Source: Peromyscus leucopus (taxonomy: Eukaryota; Chordata; Mammalia; Rodentia; Cricetidae). Taken from it: a DNA stretch of 64,000 bases. Location: assembly GCF_004664715.2 (NCBI RefSeq), contig NC_051068.1:48790953-48854952 (forward strand), given 5' to 3'. The notes under the pieces are model-generated. The model worked only from the letters and a program-made list of their open reading frames with translations, searched no databases and was not told the DNA's origin. Positions 12,801-24,096 of the stretch are shown here, one piece after another. How positions within the stretch are numbered: position 1 is the first letter of the stretch; each line of letters opens with the position of its first letter. The position numbers and the translations under genes were made by a program.

Positions 12801-13123
12801 GCACACCAGTGGGGTTTCTTAGGGAAATTCTGTTTAATATGGTACAGTTAGGTACTAGCTCTCGTGTGATATTGCATATTGGGAAGTTATTGGGTAACAG
12901 TACTATACTATACCTTTCTATAAGCTAGAAAGGAGATTTTGGAAGTTTCACCATAAAGAAATGCTAAATATTTGAAGAGATAAATGTTTAATCTGATATA
13001 AAATGCAATGTATCAAAACATAACATGGTACCTCATAGTAGCTTCTATTTATTATTTTAAATAAAATGACCTTAATTTCTTGCTTGCAACCCAACATTTT
13101 GAAGTACTTTTTAAACAGAATAT
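12801..13123. other. AT-rich unique sequence
   Basis: About 320 bases without a recognisable feature. Confidence 0.5.
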
Positions 13124-13138
13124 GAGTGTAGCTTTCAC

Positions 13139-13217
13139 GGCTGTCGGTCTAAAAGTTCATGAGTTCTTATGAGCTTGGTTCAGGTGTCTCTGTAACTTTC
13201 CCCATTATGATATTGTC
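13139..13217 (-). mobile_element. Inverted 5' head of an Lx L1 insertion
   Basis: Reads as antisense Lx 3'-UTR (gctgtcggtct, gttcatgagttcttatgagc, tttccccattatgatattg) although the remainder of the insertion (13218-13563) is in sense. This is the structure produced by twin priming during L1 reverse transcription. The 15-bp target duplication abuts it: gagtgtagctttcac at 13124-13138, matched by gagtatagctctcac at 13564-13578. Confidence 0.75.
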
Positions 13218-13563
13218 ATGGGACTGGACTAGGCCCTCTGCACACAGGAGACAGTTGTGTATGTTGCTCTAATTGAGGGCCCCTGGCAGTGGGATCATGA
13301 TCTATCCCTGGTGCATGAGCTGGCTTTCTGGATCCCATTACCTATGGTGGCAGGCCTTGCTCAGCCTTGATACAGTGTGGAGTGGTTTGGTCCCACCTCA
13401 TCTGCATGTACCAGGCTTTGCTGACTCTCCATGGAGGGTATGGGGATGTGGATGGGGCTCAGTTAAGGCTGGGGGATGGATCAGGAGGAAAGATCAGAGG
13501 GGGATCTGTGATTAGTATGTGAAATGAATAAAAAACATCTTAAATAAAAAAAGGAGTGGGAGA
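13218..13563 (+). mobile_element. Lx L1 3' UTR, direct part, with poly(A) end
   Basis: Sense L1 3' UTR: actaggccctctg, ggcagtgggatcatgatcta, gtgcatgagctggctttctg, ttgctgactctccatggagg, then gaaatgaataaaaaacatct and an A-rich end containing two AATAAA signals. The open frame at 13273-13515 is incidental. Flanked by 15-bp target duplications with two mismatches, so the insertion is moderately old. Confidence 0.85.
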
Positions 13564-13578
13564 GAGTATAGCTCTCAC

Positions 13579-15071
13579 TAGTCTTTATATTTGCGACTGA
13601 AAGATCATTTAAATAGAGAGATGGTAAAATAAGCTATTTACAATATTGAATTTTTTTCATAGAAATGATGCCTAAAGAAGCAAGATGTCCAAACATTTTC
13701 AATTAACTTGTAATCCACTGTAGGATTTTTCTAAAGTAACTACTTATGCTCAGTTTTAGAACAGCTACATTAGAAGACACACTACTTGATATCCTGATTT
13801 GTATTATGCTCCAGCACAAACGAGAACATTTGTCGCATGAGTCTTGTATGTTTCATCTGTCAAGGAATGATTTCAACTAGAAAACAAAATTAGATTCTAT
13901 TGTGACAGATGGTACATTTCCTATTGTATGCCAAAAATTAGGAAATATTGGAATTTGAAAACAAGAGTCAAACATTTCCCTGTTCTTCTGTCTCATTGTG
14001 TGATACAAATTAAATATACCTGTGCTCAGTTTCTGAAGCATATCCATAGAAATTATTGTGGACACAGTTGTTAAAAGCTGTTAGCACATCTGTGCAAATG
14101 GTAAGGAGTCATCCAAAGCTTTTGATTGCCATAGAAGAACAAAGACCACGAACTTAATGATCTTGAGCTTTTTGTCAACACTGCATGGCTGAGTCCTGGG
14201 ATCATTTTATGGAATTTTATGTTCTCTGATAAGTCCAGTTCAAGATTGTCTTGAAAGAAAAAGAATGTTTTCAAACATTTGACAATTGGACCCAAATCTC
14301 TGTGATTGTTTTTCCTTATTAACATCACCATGCATATGAATAAGATCAAAAGAGATTCCTATTTGCAATTAGAGAGTATGTGTATTAATACAGAAATGAA
14401 AATTCATAAAGAATTGATAATGATTTCACTCATTTTTCTGCATGGCATTCATATGTGCATTTACTAACAATACTATAATTATACAATTGTAATTGATAAC
14501 ACTATATTTTTATGATCTTGTATATGGAGTTCAATGTATACATTTAGTTTTCTTTATCAAGCAAGTGTTAAAAATTCTGAAATGCAACAAGAGTTGTCAG
14601 AAATATTAGTTTTGAATTTGATATATTTTTACTTCAAAATCATATTCATTGTTCAAAACATGAAGCTAACTTTATCAGTGTGAGGGCAAAAACAATTGTA
14701 GATACTCAAATATCAGTCATTAATATCTTAGATAATTTAAACATGTGAATCCTTATTATGCTTATAAATTTTATGAAACTTTTATTTACAGATAAGATAA
14801 TACCAATGAAAATTAACACCAGAATTTAAATATGAAGTAATTAAACAATTCATGCCTATATGGTCTATGAAACAGTAAAGAACAGTGTATAAAATATCTA
14901 CACAATTATTTTCTTTTGATTACATTATATTAATACAGACATTACATTTAGAATGTAGATTTCTCACTATTGTTTTGAATGGGAAAATATAAAATTGGAT
15001 AGTGTATATAATAGATCAAATACACTGAATCCATTATTTTACTACTTATACTTTAAAAAAACAATAGAAGG

Positions 15072-15074
<3 letters not shown>
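13579..15074. other. AT-rich unique sequence
   Basis: About 1.5 kb with no recognisable repeat. Overlapping minus-strand open frames at 13877-14065 and 14071-14349 have no recognisable motif. Confidence 0.5.

Positions 15075-15116
<42 letters not shown>
15075..15116. repeat. (AT)n microsatellite, 21 units
   Basis: Uninterrupted AT dinucleotides for 42 bases. Self-complementary, so able to extrude a cruciform. Confidence 0.97.
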
Positions 15117-15118
<2 letters not shown>

Positions 15119-16350
15119 TATTCAATGACTTAATTTTAGACTTTGTCAAACTGAAATCACACCACTAAAATACTTTAACAGTGCTTCCCAGGAGATGCAA
15201 AGTTAATGTGGCTCTTACTTGCTTCTCTCTGTCACATGAGGTTTGTTTCTCTCTTTTTTGTCTTACTGTGATCTTTGAGCATAAGAGACACAGGTCACAG
15301 ACTTCCCTATAATGGGGTGGTTAGTTCTACATAATGAAACTCATTCTTCTCTCCATCCTATTGTGAGTACAGATTTGATTAAAAGATAATGTTCATCTTT
15401 GTAAAAATAAAATTATGATATTGATAAAATAGCTCAAATAGAGTTATTTTTGTTTACAGTTCATGACAGAAATTGAAAAATCTGCATTTATAAAGTCACA
15501 AGTGCTCTAGTAATTATTAATAGTAGGTAAATAAGAGCACAATTTGTTTTAGTTGTTCATAAGAACAGTATGTGGTATGCATAAATGAATAGCAAACAAT
15601 AAAATTATTTAAATCCTAAACTATATCAAGATAATCACTGAATAAATATTTGCATTGAAAAACATAAAATGATCATGAATAATGAATTTCTAAGTTGTAA
15701 CTGGTAAATATTACTCTAGTCTTCATACTATTTAAATATTATTTTACCTTTACAATAATGGTTGTAACAATATTAGTAAATATAATGGGGGTAAAAAAGG
15801 AAAATTTTATTTAATCTGGCCAGAGAATTCTTTCAAAGACAAAGCAGCTGGGTATCATCACCTTAGGTTGCACACAATCACCTCACCTACTTAGTTGAAT
15901 TTGGCCTCAAAGAATAATTTTAGTATTTTAGCTTATTCATAATTCTTTCAATTTTAAATGTTTCAGAGATGAACTTCTATAGGTAATCACTGGTAACACT
16001 CTGAGAATTCTCTCAGTATTTACTGGATGAATGTATAATGTTAAATTGTTGAATTGTTAATTATTCAGAAATGCCAAGCTCTTACAACACAAAATATGTT
16101 TTAACCTGCTTAAGGTAACTCTGATACTCCTTAAACTAGGATTCTCTTTATGTGTGAAGACTTTGCTTGCAATTTTGGATCATAGCAAAATACTGAAATA
16201 GGGACAACAATTTACTGAAATACTGAAAATTTAGACTTGCATAAGATAATACTCTATAATGAGATAGTCAAATCAGCATATATCAGTGTGACCTATCAAG
16301 TCCCTACTAAAGGTGTCTAAAGCTGTCATGGGGAAATTAAAATATACTTT
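15117..16350. other. AT-rich unique sequence
   Basis: About 1.2 kb with no recognisable repeat or gene. Confidence 0.5.
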
Positions 16351-16366
16351 AAAAATCTGAGCCATG

Positions 16367-16542
16367 CCAGGTGGCAGAGGCACATGCCTTTAATCTCAGC
16401 ACTCGGGAGGCAGAGGCAAGTGGGTCTCTGTGAGTTTGAGGCCAGCCTGGGCTACAGAGTGAGTTCCAGGAAAGTTGCAAAGCTGCACAGAGAAACCCTG
16501 TCTCAAAAACCAAACAAACAAAAAACAAATGAACAAACAAAC
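16367..16542 (+). mobile_element. B1 SINE with perfect 16-bp target duplication
   Basis: Sense B1 with cctttaatctcagcactcgg, gaggccagcctgggctacag and gagaaaccctgtctc, and an A-rich tail with C interruptions. The target duplication aaaaatctgagccatg is perfect at 16351-16366 and 16543-16558. The 3' variant is gttccaggaaagttgcaaag, a one-step variant of the form seen in the other young copies of the window. Confidence 0.95.
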
Positions 16543-16658
16543 AAAAATCTGAGCCATGTTATTCAACCATTAAAAACCTGCAGTGAGAGTTACCAGTCTA
16601 ATAGATTTTTTATTCAGGGACCATGTAACATGAATCTTAAAAGGTCTTATAATAATAA

Positions 16659-17005
16659 TAAAAAAAAAAAAAAAAACCAGAGCCCGATATTGGCCTGAAA
16701 GCTGAAAGATCAGAGAAGCAGAACAGCCAGCCACTAGCTCACCTCTATGAAATCCTCAGCCTCAAGAGAGCAAGTTCCTGTTTCTTCATGCCTTATGTAC
16801 ATTTCTGTGTCCTGTCATATTACTTCTTGGGATTAAAGGCATGTGTCATCACTGCCTGGTTCTGTTTCTCTCATGCAGCCCAGTGTGGCCTTGAACTCAC
16901 AGAGATCCAGACAGATCTCTGCCTCCTGAGTGATAGGATTAAAGTTGTGTGCCACCACTGCCTGGCTTCTATGTCTAGCCCTATTGAGGTACAGAATATA
17001 TCGTC
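16659..17005 (-). mobile_element. Composite repeat carrying two inverted B1-derived blocks
   Basis: Begins after an AATAATAAT and A16 run. One short B1-like block (gggattaaaggcatgtgtca) is followed by a fuller reversed B1 (gtggccttgaactcacagag, ggattaaagttgtgtgccac). The leading ccagagcccgatattgg and agctgaaagatcagagaagc are wording I associate with a rodent repeat that recurs as a unit. I am not certain of its name; it may be an LTR that acquired B1 sequence. Confidence 0.6.
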
Positions 17006-17164
17006 ACAGGACCACAAAGACATTTTATATTCACATTTGAGATAGTAATACAACATTTAAGGGGCTTTTGTTTGAATAGATGAACATATTTTGTATTGTA
17101 AGGAACAATAATTAATAAGACTATCCTTAAATATGAGTTATTTCTCCCTATATTTTATAATTAT

Positions 17165-17490
17165 TATTTGCTTATTCTGTATGTGTATGTGGTTTGTACG
17201 AGGATGCACATGTCTATAGCTATGTGTACACAACTATGAGCAGAATCCAGAAGACAATGACATTTGTTCAGCTCAACCACTCTCTTCCTTAGTCCCTTGA
17301 AGGAGTCTCTAACACTACTCATGGCTCACTGGTGTTTGTCTGTGCAGGCTGCCTTGGGTCATGCTCCCCTAGTTCTAATAAATCTGAGGTTACAGGCCTG
17401 CACAGCCCAGTCACCACTGTTGGCATGATGACATTTAGATCTTGGGTCTCCCAGATTGTGCATCAAGTACTCATACCTAAGGAAATACCT
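17165..17490 (-). mobile_element. B4-type SINE, old
   Basis: Reversed B4 wording: a TGTATGTG-rich start, cagaatccagaagacaatga, tgcaggctgccttgggtcat and aggttacaggcctgcac. Strongly diverged; boundaries approximate. Confidence 0.5.
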
Positions 17491-18675
17491 GACCAATCCC
17501 TAATTTTTATCCAAGATCATTTCCACAAAATTCGGAAACAAATCACAATTTATTTTAACACCACAGCATGCACAGTGAATTTAGAAATCAATTGATCACA
17601 TCTGAAATAGGAAAATATTTCATATATTCCATTCCAACAAACTGAAATGAATGAAAGATCAGTGCATTAATCTCTTGAAATTCATTAAGAAGAATCTCAA
17701 ATGGAAAAAAAAAAAAAACAGTATTTTTTTTTTCCAGAAAATGCCATGTTAAAGACATTTATACACAGAACATATTCTGGGCATGATACAAATCTTTGCA
17801 GGAGGCATAAAAGAATTGGTGAGGACATAAGCCATAAATATATAAAATTCGAATTATGAAAACTAATTTTTGAGTTTAAACATTAAATGTAATTTCATTT
17901 TAGTAGCATCTAGGAATAAAACATGATGCACATGCAGACTATTTTTTGAGGAATATGAGACCGTGGAATAACTAATCATTTATTGACAGAATGGAAAATT
18001 TAAAGGATGTCTATTATTTATTTACATCACTGAATATGAACAACAATGTCCAATTGCCTTTCAAGTTTTTCAAAATTTACAGTTTTTTTTTGGATGTATC
18101 TTTAATTCATAATGAAGTATAACTGATGTTTTAAAGTAAAATGATAATTATTTTATTCTAAATGAATAGAATATTAGCAAACAGAATATCCAATACATTG
18201 AACAATGCAGCAATAAGATCAGCAGTGTTTAAACAGAAGAGGTAGGAGTACCTGAGATAGCCTAGACATTTAATTCCTTCTGAAAAAAACACAGCATGAC
18301 TACCAGACCATGCTCTATCTACATCAGCAGAAACTTCTATTTTACAGTTTATGATTTTCAACCCATGATTTATTTTGTAAATAAGATTTTTAACATAATG
18401 GACTGGCTATTATAGAGAATTATTAATTGTCCTGCTTTTGATAAATTAAAAATTATTGATTTTTCTTATAAATATTTTGTTGTTAATTGTTCTGGGGACC
18501 TAGTAAATAAATTTATTATTTGTTTTTCTAGAAAAAGACATCAGAGTATACCGTTTTGTATCATGTTTTTCAAAATATTTCATAATATTTTCAAATATAT
18601 AGGTGAAATGAAACTTTCCACTCTTTAGACAAACCACTCAGAAATGAAAGGAAGGTGAGCGTATATATCATTTTC
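17491..18675. other. AT-rich unique sequence
   Basis: About 1.2 kb without a recognised repeat. Contains an A14-cagta-T10 hairpin at 17703-17735. Confidence 0.5.
17703..17735. repeat. A/T hairpin
   Basis: GG-A14, a 5-base spacer, then T10-CC: a perfect stem of 12 pairs. It may be a chance pairing of two homopolymer runs. Confidence 0.6.
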
Positions 18676-19030
18676 TTTAATTTCTGCTGTTATAAAATAA
18701 CTAACAAAATGATAGAATGGGAGAGGGGATTATTTTACCTCACAGTTTGTGGGAGACAGTCTAATACGGCTCAGAAGAAAGCCAGAGTGTGAAGCACTGG
18801 TTGAACTGCATGTTCATTCAGGAAGCAGATGAAGTGATGCTGGTGTGCACATAGCTCTCTCTTTTCTATTCATTCCAAGACCCCTATCCATAGAGTAGCA
18901 CTGTCAAGATTTAAGATGGGTCTTTCTACCTCAATTAATCCAGTTTACAAATTCCTTCAGAGACTTTGCCAGATGTGTTCCCTGGGTGATTCTAGGCCTT
19001 CTGCAGCTGACAGTCAACATTAACCATACA
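18676..19030 (-). mobile_element. ERVL-MaLR LTR (ORR1E/MTE-like), old
   Basis: Antisense MaLR LTR: tttctgctgttataaaataa, ttttacctcacagtttgtgg, agggtgggtcttcc-like wording (aagatgggtctttctacctc), aattaatccagtttacaaat and ctgacagtcaacattaacca. These follow the order of the reversed LTR. Heavily mutated. No internal region adjoins it, so it is a solo LTR or fragment. Confidence 0.65.
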
Positions 19031-19119
19031 GGTTCCTCAAAGTGTTATATATATACAGGAAATGTTTTCATGACTTTTGTATTCCATAAGAGTAGCGCTG
19101 AGGTGCCAGAGGGAAGGAT

Positions 19120-19262
19120 TAATAGACAAAGGTGCCTGCTGCTGCAAATGGCAACCTGAGTTGTACCTGAGTTTTGACCCAAGTTGTGCTCTGATCTCCA
19201 CTCAACCCTGATGGCATATATGCACTCCTGTCAAAGGAACACACACAAAATTTAATGAAATT
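19120..19262 (+). mobile_element. B3-type SINE, old
   Basis: Sense B3: gacaaaggtgcctgctgctg, aacctgagttgtacctgag, caagttgtgctctgatctcc and a CA-rich end acacacaaaatttaatg. Diverged. Confidence 0.6.
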
Positions 19263-19374
19263 ATGCTTGTGTTTGATGTACACAGTGTTGCTCTGTTGGG
19301 GAAAACTGAATTTCCTCTTTCCAGCAGTGGTCAATTGCAAATTCTTTCTTGTTTAGGAGTTGGACTTTGCATTA

Positions 19375-19765
19375 ATATTCCCTTCTCAGTACTGGGATTT
19401 TGTCTGATTTGAACCTATGTGGTTTTGTGCATGCAGTCATCACTTCTGAGAGTCCATACGTGTAACAGTCTGGCTGTCAGGAACATGCTGTTTCCTTGGA
19501 GTTTTCTACCACCTCTGGCTAATTTGATCTTTCTGTTTTCTCCTCCACATGGATTCTTGAGCTTTGAGGGATGAGTTTGTCAAAGACATCACATTTAGGG
19601 ATACATTTCTCAAGGTCTTTCACTCTCTGCCCATTCCCTAGTTATGGTTCTCAGGGTTACTTGACATTTACAGCAAGAAGCTTCTCCAGTGAGGGCTGAT
19701 GGGTGCACTAATCTATGATTAGAAAATGTCATCTGGAATCATTTTATTTCTATATTCTTTTAATA
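19375..19765 (-). mobile_element. L1 (Lx-type) 3' UTR, first part
   Basis: Antisense L1 3' region: ctgtttccttggagttttct, tcaaggtctttcactctctg, atctatgattagaaaatgtc and cattttatttctatattctt. It is broken at 19766 by a hAT-type element and resumes at 19948. The same 3'-UTR motifs recur at 46.0-46.3, 48.5-49.9 and 62.6-63.0 kb. Confidence 0.65.
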
Positions 19766-19947
19766 CAGCAGTTCTCATCCTTTAGGTCAAATATCAGGTA
19801 TTCTGTGCAACAGATATTTACATTAAGATTCATAACAGTAGCAAATACAGTTATGAAATCACAACAAAATAATTTTATGATTGGGGTCACCACAACATGA
19901 GGAACTGTAATAAAATACATCAGCATTAGGAAGGTTGAGAGCCACCA
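19766..19947. mobile_element. Non-autonomous hAT-Charlie element (URR1-like)
   Basis: Terminal inverted repeats cagcagttctcatcc and ggttgagagccacca pair with few mismatches. The interior has gatatttacattaagattca, taacagtagcaaatacag, ataattttatgattggggtc and accacaacatgaggaactg, which I recognise as the rodent URR1 family of small Charlie-type transposons. It is 182 bp with no transposase. The flanks ttttaata and tttaagag are a mutated 8-bp duplication: undamaged L1 copies have a single cttttag site at this point. Confidence 0.8.
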
Positions 19948-22000
19948 TTTAAGAGAATAGGAAGTAGTCGGTTTTCCCCTGGGTACCATGACCTACCTAC
20001 TCTGTTTCCTGGTCACACTAGCGGTGTCACATATTTGATTCCTTTCATAGAATGGGCCTTTAATTTGATCAAAAAGTGGCTAGATACTCCCATAACATTT
20101 GGGCCATTATTGCAGCAGTATATTTTTCAGGCAGATTGCTATTGTAGGTCAGAAGGTTTGTGATACTGGAGAATGCTTTTCTTCTTTGGTAGTGTTCAAA
20201 ATACTTTCCAGAAGATGAAGCTTCTGGCTGAATAATATTCCATTGTGCAAATGTACCACATTTTCACTTTCAATTCACAGTTGATGCACATATAGACTGT
20301 TTCTAGATTCCGGCTGTTATAAACACAGCCACAATGAGCATGAATGAGTGAGAATCCTATTATAAAATGAGTATATGCTCAAGTACAGTAGAGCTAGACT
20401 TTTTTGTGGTAGGTCCATTTTCAACATTGTGAGGCACATCCACACTGTATTCTATTGTGGCTGTACCAGTTTGCACTCCCACCAGCAATGGACAAACGTT
20501 CAGTTTTCCCTGCATACTCAGCAGCACCTGCTGTTGTGTTATAGTCACCTTGGCCATTCTGACAGGAATAAGATGAAACCTCAGAGTAGGTTGTCTATGG
20601 TGTTCATGTTTTAGTTCTCCTTGGTATATTCTAAATATTAATCCTCTGTAATAATTGGGGAAAATTTCCCATTATGTATCCTTCTATTTTTTTATCAGAC
20701 AATTGTGTTGTCTCTGCTCTATAGAATATTTTTAGGTTCACCAGGTTCCATTTATTACTTATTGGTCTTATTGCCTGAGCTATTGATATCCTGTTGAGAA
20801 AGCCATTCCCTCTACCAATTATGCAAACCTTTCCTCTACTTTCTCTGCTATTAGATTCAGTACATGGTCTTCTGTTGATGGACTTCATCTATGTGGTGTT
20901 TGGTTTTTGCAAGATGGAAAACATGTATCTATTTGCATTATTCTCTATACAGTCATCCCGGTTGATCAGCATCATCATATGTTAAAATTGCTATCTTTTA
21001 TCTAGCATGTATTTCTTTTTGGTCAACAATCATGAGTCTATAGGTGTGCAACAATAATGTGCAGGACTTCAGTTCTATTCTGTTTATCAAGATATCTGCT
21101 TTATATCAACATCACAGTATTTTATTCTTGTCAGTAGAACTTTGTAATACAAGTTAAACTCTTGCATGGCCACACCTCCACCAGCTCTTGTACTATTCAA
21201 AATTGCTTTAACTTTTGTGTTTCTTTAAAAAATATTATAATTTTTTTATTTCTGTAAATAATTTTGTTGGAATTTTGATGGGAATTGCATTAAAACTGTA
21301 TATTGCTTTTGGTAGGATGGTCATTTCCATAATGTTAATTCTACCTGTTCATGTGCACAGGAGCTCATTCTATTCAAAGGCTATCTGATATAGCCTTTGA
21401 CTTTTTCTCCAGTAAAGACTTTAATATATAAGTCTTACATTTTAGAGTTACCCCAAGATATTTTTGAAACCATCATGAAAGATTGTTTCTCTAGTTTCAT
21501 TTCTCAGTGTTTTTTTTTCCATTTATATAGAGGAATGCTTCTAGTTTTTGCATGTTGATTTTCTATGTCCCTGCTTTGCTAAAAAAATTGTTTGTCAGGT
21601 GTATGAATTCCCCAGTAGAATATTTAGGGTCATTTACACATACTATTATATCATCTGCCAATAAAGATAACTTGACTTCTTCCTTTCCTATTTTTTTTTA
21701 TCCTCTTGATCTCCTTCAGTTTTCTTGTTGCTCCAGCAAAGACTTTAAGTACTGTATTGAGTAGGTAGGGAGAGAGTGATTAACCTTTTCTTGTTCCTGA
21801 GTTAAGTGGAATAGATTTGAGTCTCTCTCCATTTAAGTTGGTGTTGGCTATGGGCTTTCTGAAAACTGCCTTTATTATATTGCAGTGTGTATCTTTTTAT
21901 CCCTAGTCTCTGTAGGACTTTTGTCATGAATGGGTATGAGATTTTGTAAATGGCCCTCTCTGTATTTAATTAAATGATTATTGTGGTGAATTTTTCTTCC
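19948..22000 (-). mobile_element. L1 3' UTR and ORF2 (minus strand), decayed
   Basis: Antisense L1 continuing through the 3' UTR (tttcctggtcacactagcgg) into the distal part of ORF2, with gaataatattccattgtgca, tgcactcccaccagcaatgg, ttggccattctgacagg, ttggaattttgatgggaatt, agttaccccaagatattttt, tatatcatctgccaataaag and tgacttcttcctttccta. It runs backwards through the reverse-transcriptase region and stops at a MaLR LTR. Numerous stops; not active. Confidence 0.85.
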
Positions 22001-22002
22001 TT

Positions 22003-22348
22003 TCTTGAGATGCCATGATTAAGATAATGTATAAAAGAAAGAATTAAATTGGGTCTTGTTTACAGTTTCAGAGGATACAAGTCCACGAACATCACGGCAG
22101 GGAGAATAGCACCAGGAAGGTTAGCATGTCACTGAAAGAGTGCCTGGGAGCTTTCTCTTGATCCACAAGCAGAAGGCAGAGAAAGAGAAACTGAGCCAAG
22201 CATGGACTTCTAAAACCCCAGGGTCCTCCTTCAGTGACACATCTCCTTTAATCAGGCCACACATCCTAATCCTTACTAACATTCTACCACCTGGAACCTT
22301 ACATCCAAATGTAGGAACCTATGGCAGTTGTTCTCTTTCAAATGATCA
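22003..22348 (-). mobile_element. ERVL-MaLR LTR (ORR1/MT-like)
   Basis: Antisense LTR: tgagatgccatgattaagat, aattaaattgggtcttgttt, acagtttcagaggatacaag, agtgacacatctcctttaat, ccacacatcctaatcctta and ending ctctttcaaatgatca, the reverse of the tgtggtggtttgaa LTR start. The LTR 3' tip is truncated at the junction with the L1. Confidence 0.7.
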
Positions 22349-22644
22349 TGTAGTTTATTCTGTTTAAATAGTGAAGTAAAACAACAGCCTGATAATTCAC
22401 TTAAACAAAGAAGTGAAAGATTAAAATTTACGGTAAATTTTAAGTTGGAGGCATTAAAATATAGTTAGATGTGGACAGATATACTATACTTAAATATTTT
22501 GAATGTGTTGCCATTTGTTATTGTTTCTGATATTCAAGAAGAAATAAATGATTTTATTTTGTGTAATAATCTGATCTATAAATCAAGGATTTGTTGTAAT
22601 GAAGGAAACCCTAAGTTATATGTGGGTTAACAACAAAGTTTCAG

Positions 22645-22646
<2 letters not shown>

Positions 22647-22692
<46 letters not shown>
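22647..22692. repeat. (AT)n microsatellite, 23 units
   Basis: Forty-six bases of pure AT dinucleotide, directly abutting the LTR fragment at 22693. Confidence 0.97.
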
Positions 22693-22696
<4 letters not shown>

Positions 22697-22966
22697 CCCA
22701 ACCACATGACTGCCTTGTCATTGCCTGTCTGCACAGACCTCCAGGTCTTCTATGGTTGGTATTGAGATTAAAGGCATGTATCTCCAATGCTGGCTGTATC
22801 CTTGAACACACAGAGATCTACCTAGCTCTGCCTACCAAGTGCTGGGATTAAAGGCATGCGCCTCCATCGCCCAGCTTTTGCTATGGCTCTAATAGCTCTG
22901 ACCCCCAGGCAACTTTATTTATTAACATACAAATCACATTTTAGTACAAATAAAGTATCACTATAT
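22693..22966 (-). mobile_element. ERV LTR fragment (same family as 34770-35241)
   Basis: Antisense LTR sharing, in reverse, the motifs of the solo LTR at 34770-35241: gctctgacccccaggcaact, atttattaacatacaaatc and gtacaaataaagtatcac near the LTR start, and aacccaaccacatgactgcc near the broken end. It embeds a reversed B1-like block (gtgctgggattaaaggcatg). The U5 side is lost at the AT tract. Confidence 0.75.
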
Positions 22967-23584
22967 TAGTCATTGTGGCAACCTGAGTCTGGTTTCAGTC
23001 CATACACTTCCAGGAGGTTATTGGATTACACTGCTGCTTTCTTGAAACCAAAGTTAATAATCTGCTGTCAGATGACAGAATGGTTTATTTAGCCATGACT
23101 AGTTCTAAACAGAGATAATTTAGATTGGAGATAAGATATACTCCACACTCATATGATTCCAGGTTCTCTTTAGATAAATATGGGAACATTTTCCAAATGT
23201 GCTGTTCTGGAATATTTAGAATTATATGTTACCCTTTGTAGTGTTTTATGCCCACAGTATCCAATAGTCCTTTTCTGTGCTGAAAGGATTAATAGAAAGA
23301 CATCTATCTTTTTTTCTGATTGTACCATCTTTCGATTTGGAACCATCTCCATAGAGTAGCAACTACAAAAAATAAATAAATAAAGTCTGTTACATCTGTT
23401 TATAATACTTTCAGTATTCATTATTGGCTTGTGTGCAGCACCATATTACAATGCATCCTTAGTTTCTATCCAAACAAAATATATATGTATATGTTTGAAT
23501 AATATTTTGTTTGGTTATGTAATTCTGTGTAATCTTTGAAGAGGTCTCCTTATAGTCTTCTAGCTATGTCTGTATAAGCCTGTG
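22967..23584. other. Unassigned interval
   Basis: About 620 bases of AT-rich sequence. The minus-strand open frame 23170-23421 has no recognisable motif. Confidence 0.45.
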
Positions 23585-23785
23585 GGGTGTTTCCAGAGAG
23601 CTTTAATTGGAGGGAAGAGGCCTGCTTTGAGTGCGGATGGCACTATTACTTGATTTTCTTTCCATCATCTTCCAACCATGGTGGATTATGTCCTTGTAAC
23701 TTAGGCCAATATAAACCTCCCCTTGGTTATATATATATATATATTTGGTCTGGATTTGCTCATAGAAACTGGAAAACTAGTTTTT
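23585..23785 (+). mobile_element. MaLR-like LTR fragment, diverged
   Basis: The segment aacttaggccaatataaacc and ccttggtt, then a short AT run and catagaaactggaaaactag, resembles the 3' third of rodent MaLR LTRs (the aataaaccc polyadenylation region). Weak match. Confidence 0.4.
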
Positions 23786-23940
23786 TGCTTACTGAATTTT
23801 AGGACTCATTTTTTCCTTTCTTAGTACCACAATTTATTTTCAGTGGTTTGAAACCACACAGATTCTGAATTCTTTTGAAATATTAAACATTTTTTATTAA
23901 TTCTTTCAAATTTTTCACATATCTATAAAACGTAGCAGAT

Positions 23941-24096
23941 TTTGTTTTTGTTTTTCGAGACGGGGTTTCTCTGTATAACTTTGGAGTCTGTCCTGGAACT
24001 CATGCTGTAGACCAGGCTGGCCTCGAACTCAGAGATTAGCCTGCCTCTGCCTCCCTAGTGTTGGGAATAAAGGCATGTGCCACCGCCCCCTGGTGT
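23941..24096 (-). mobile_element. B1 SINE (minus strand)
   Basis: Reversed B1 with intact landmarks: tttttcgagacggggtttct, tgtcctggaactcatgctgt, accaggctggcctcgaactc, gcctgcctctgcctcc and aataaaggcatgtgccacc. Its 3' half follows the mouse-like tgtcctggaactc form instead of the ccaggaaaggc variant of the other young copies, so it belongs to a different B1 subfamily. Confidence 0.9.
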
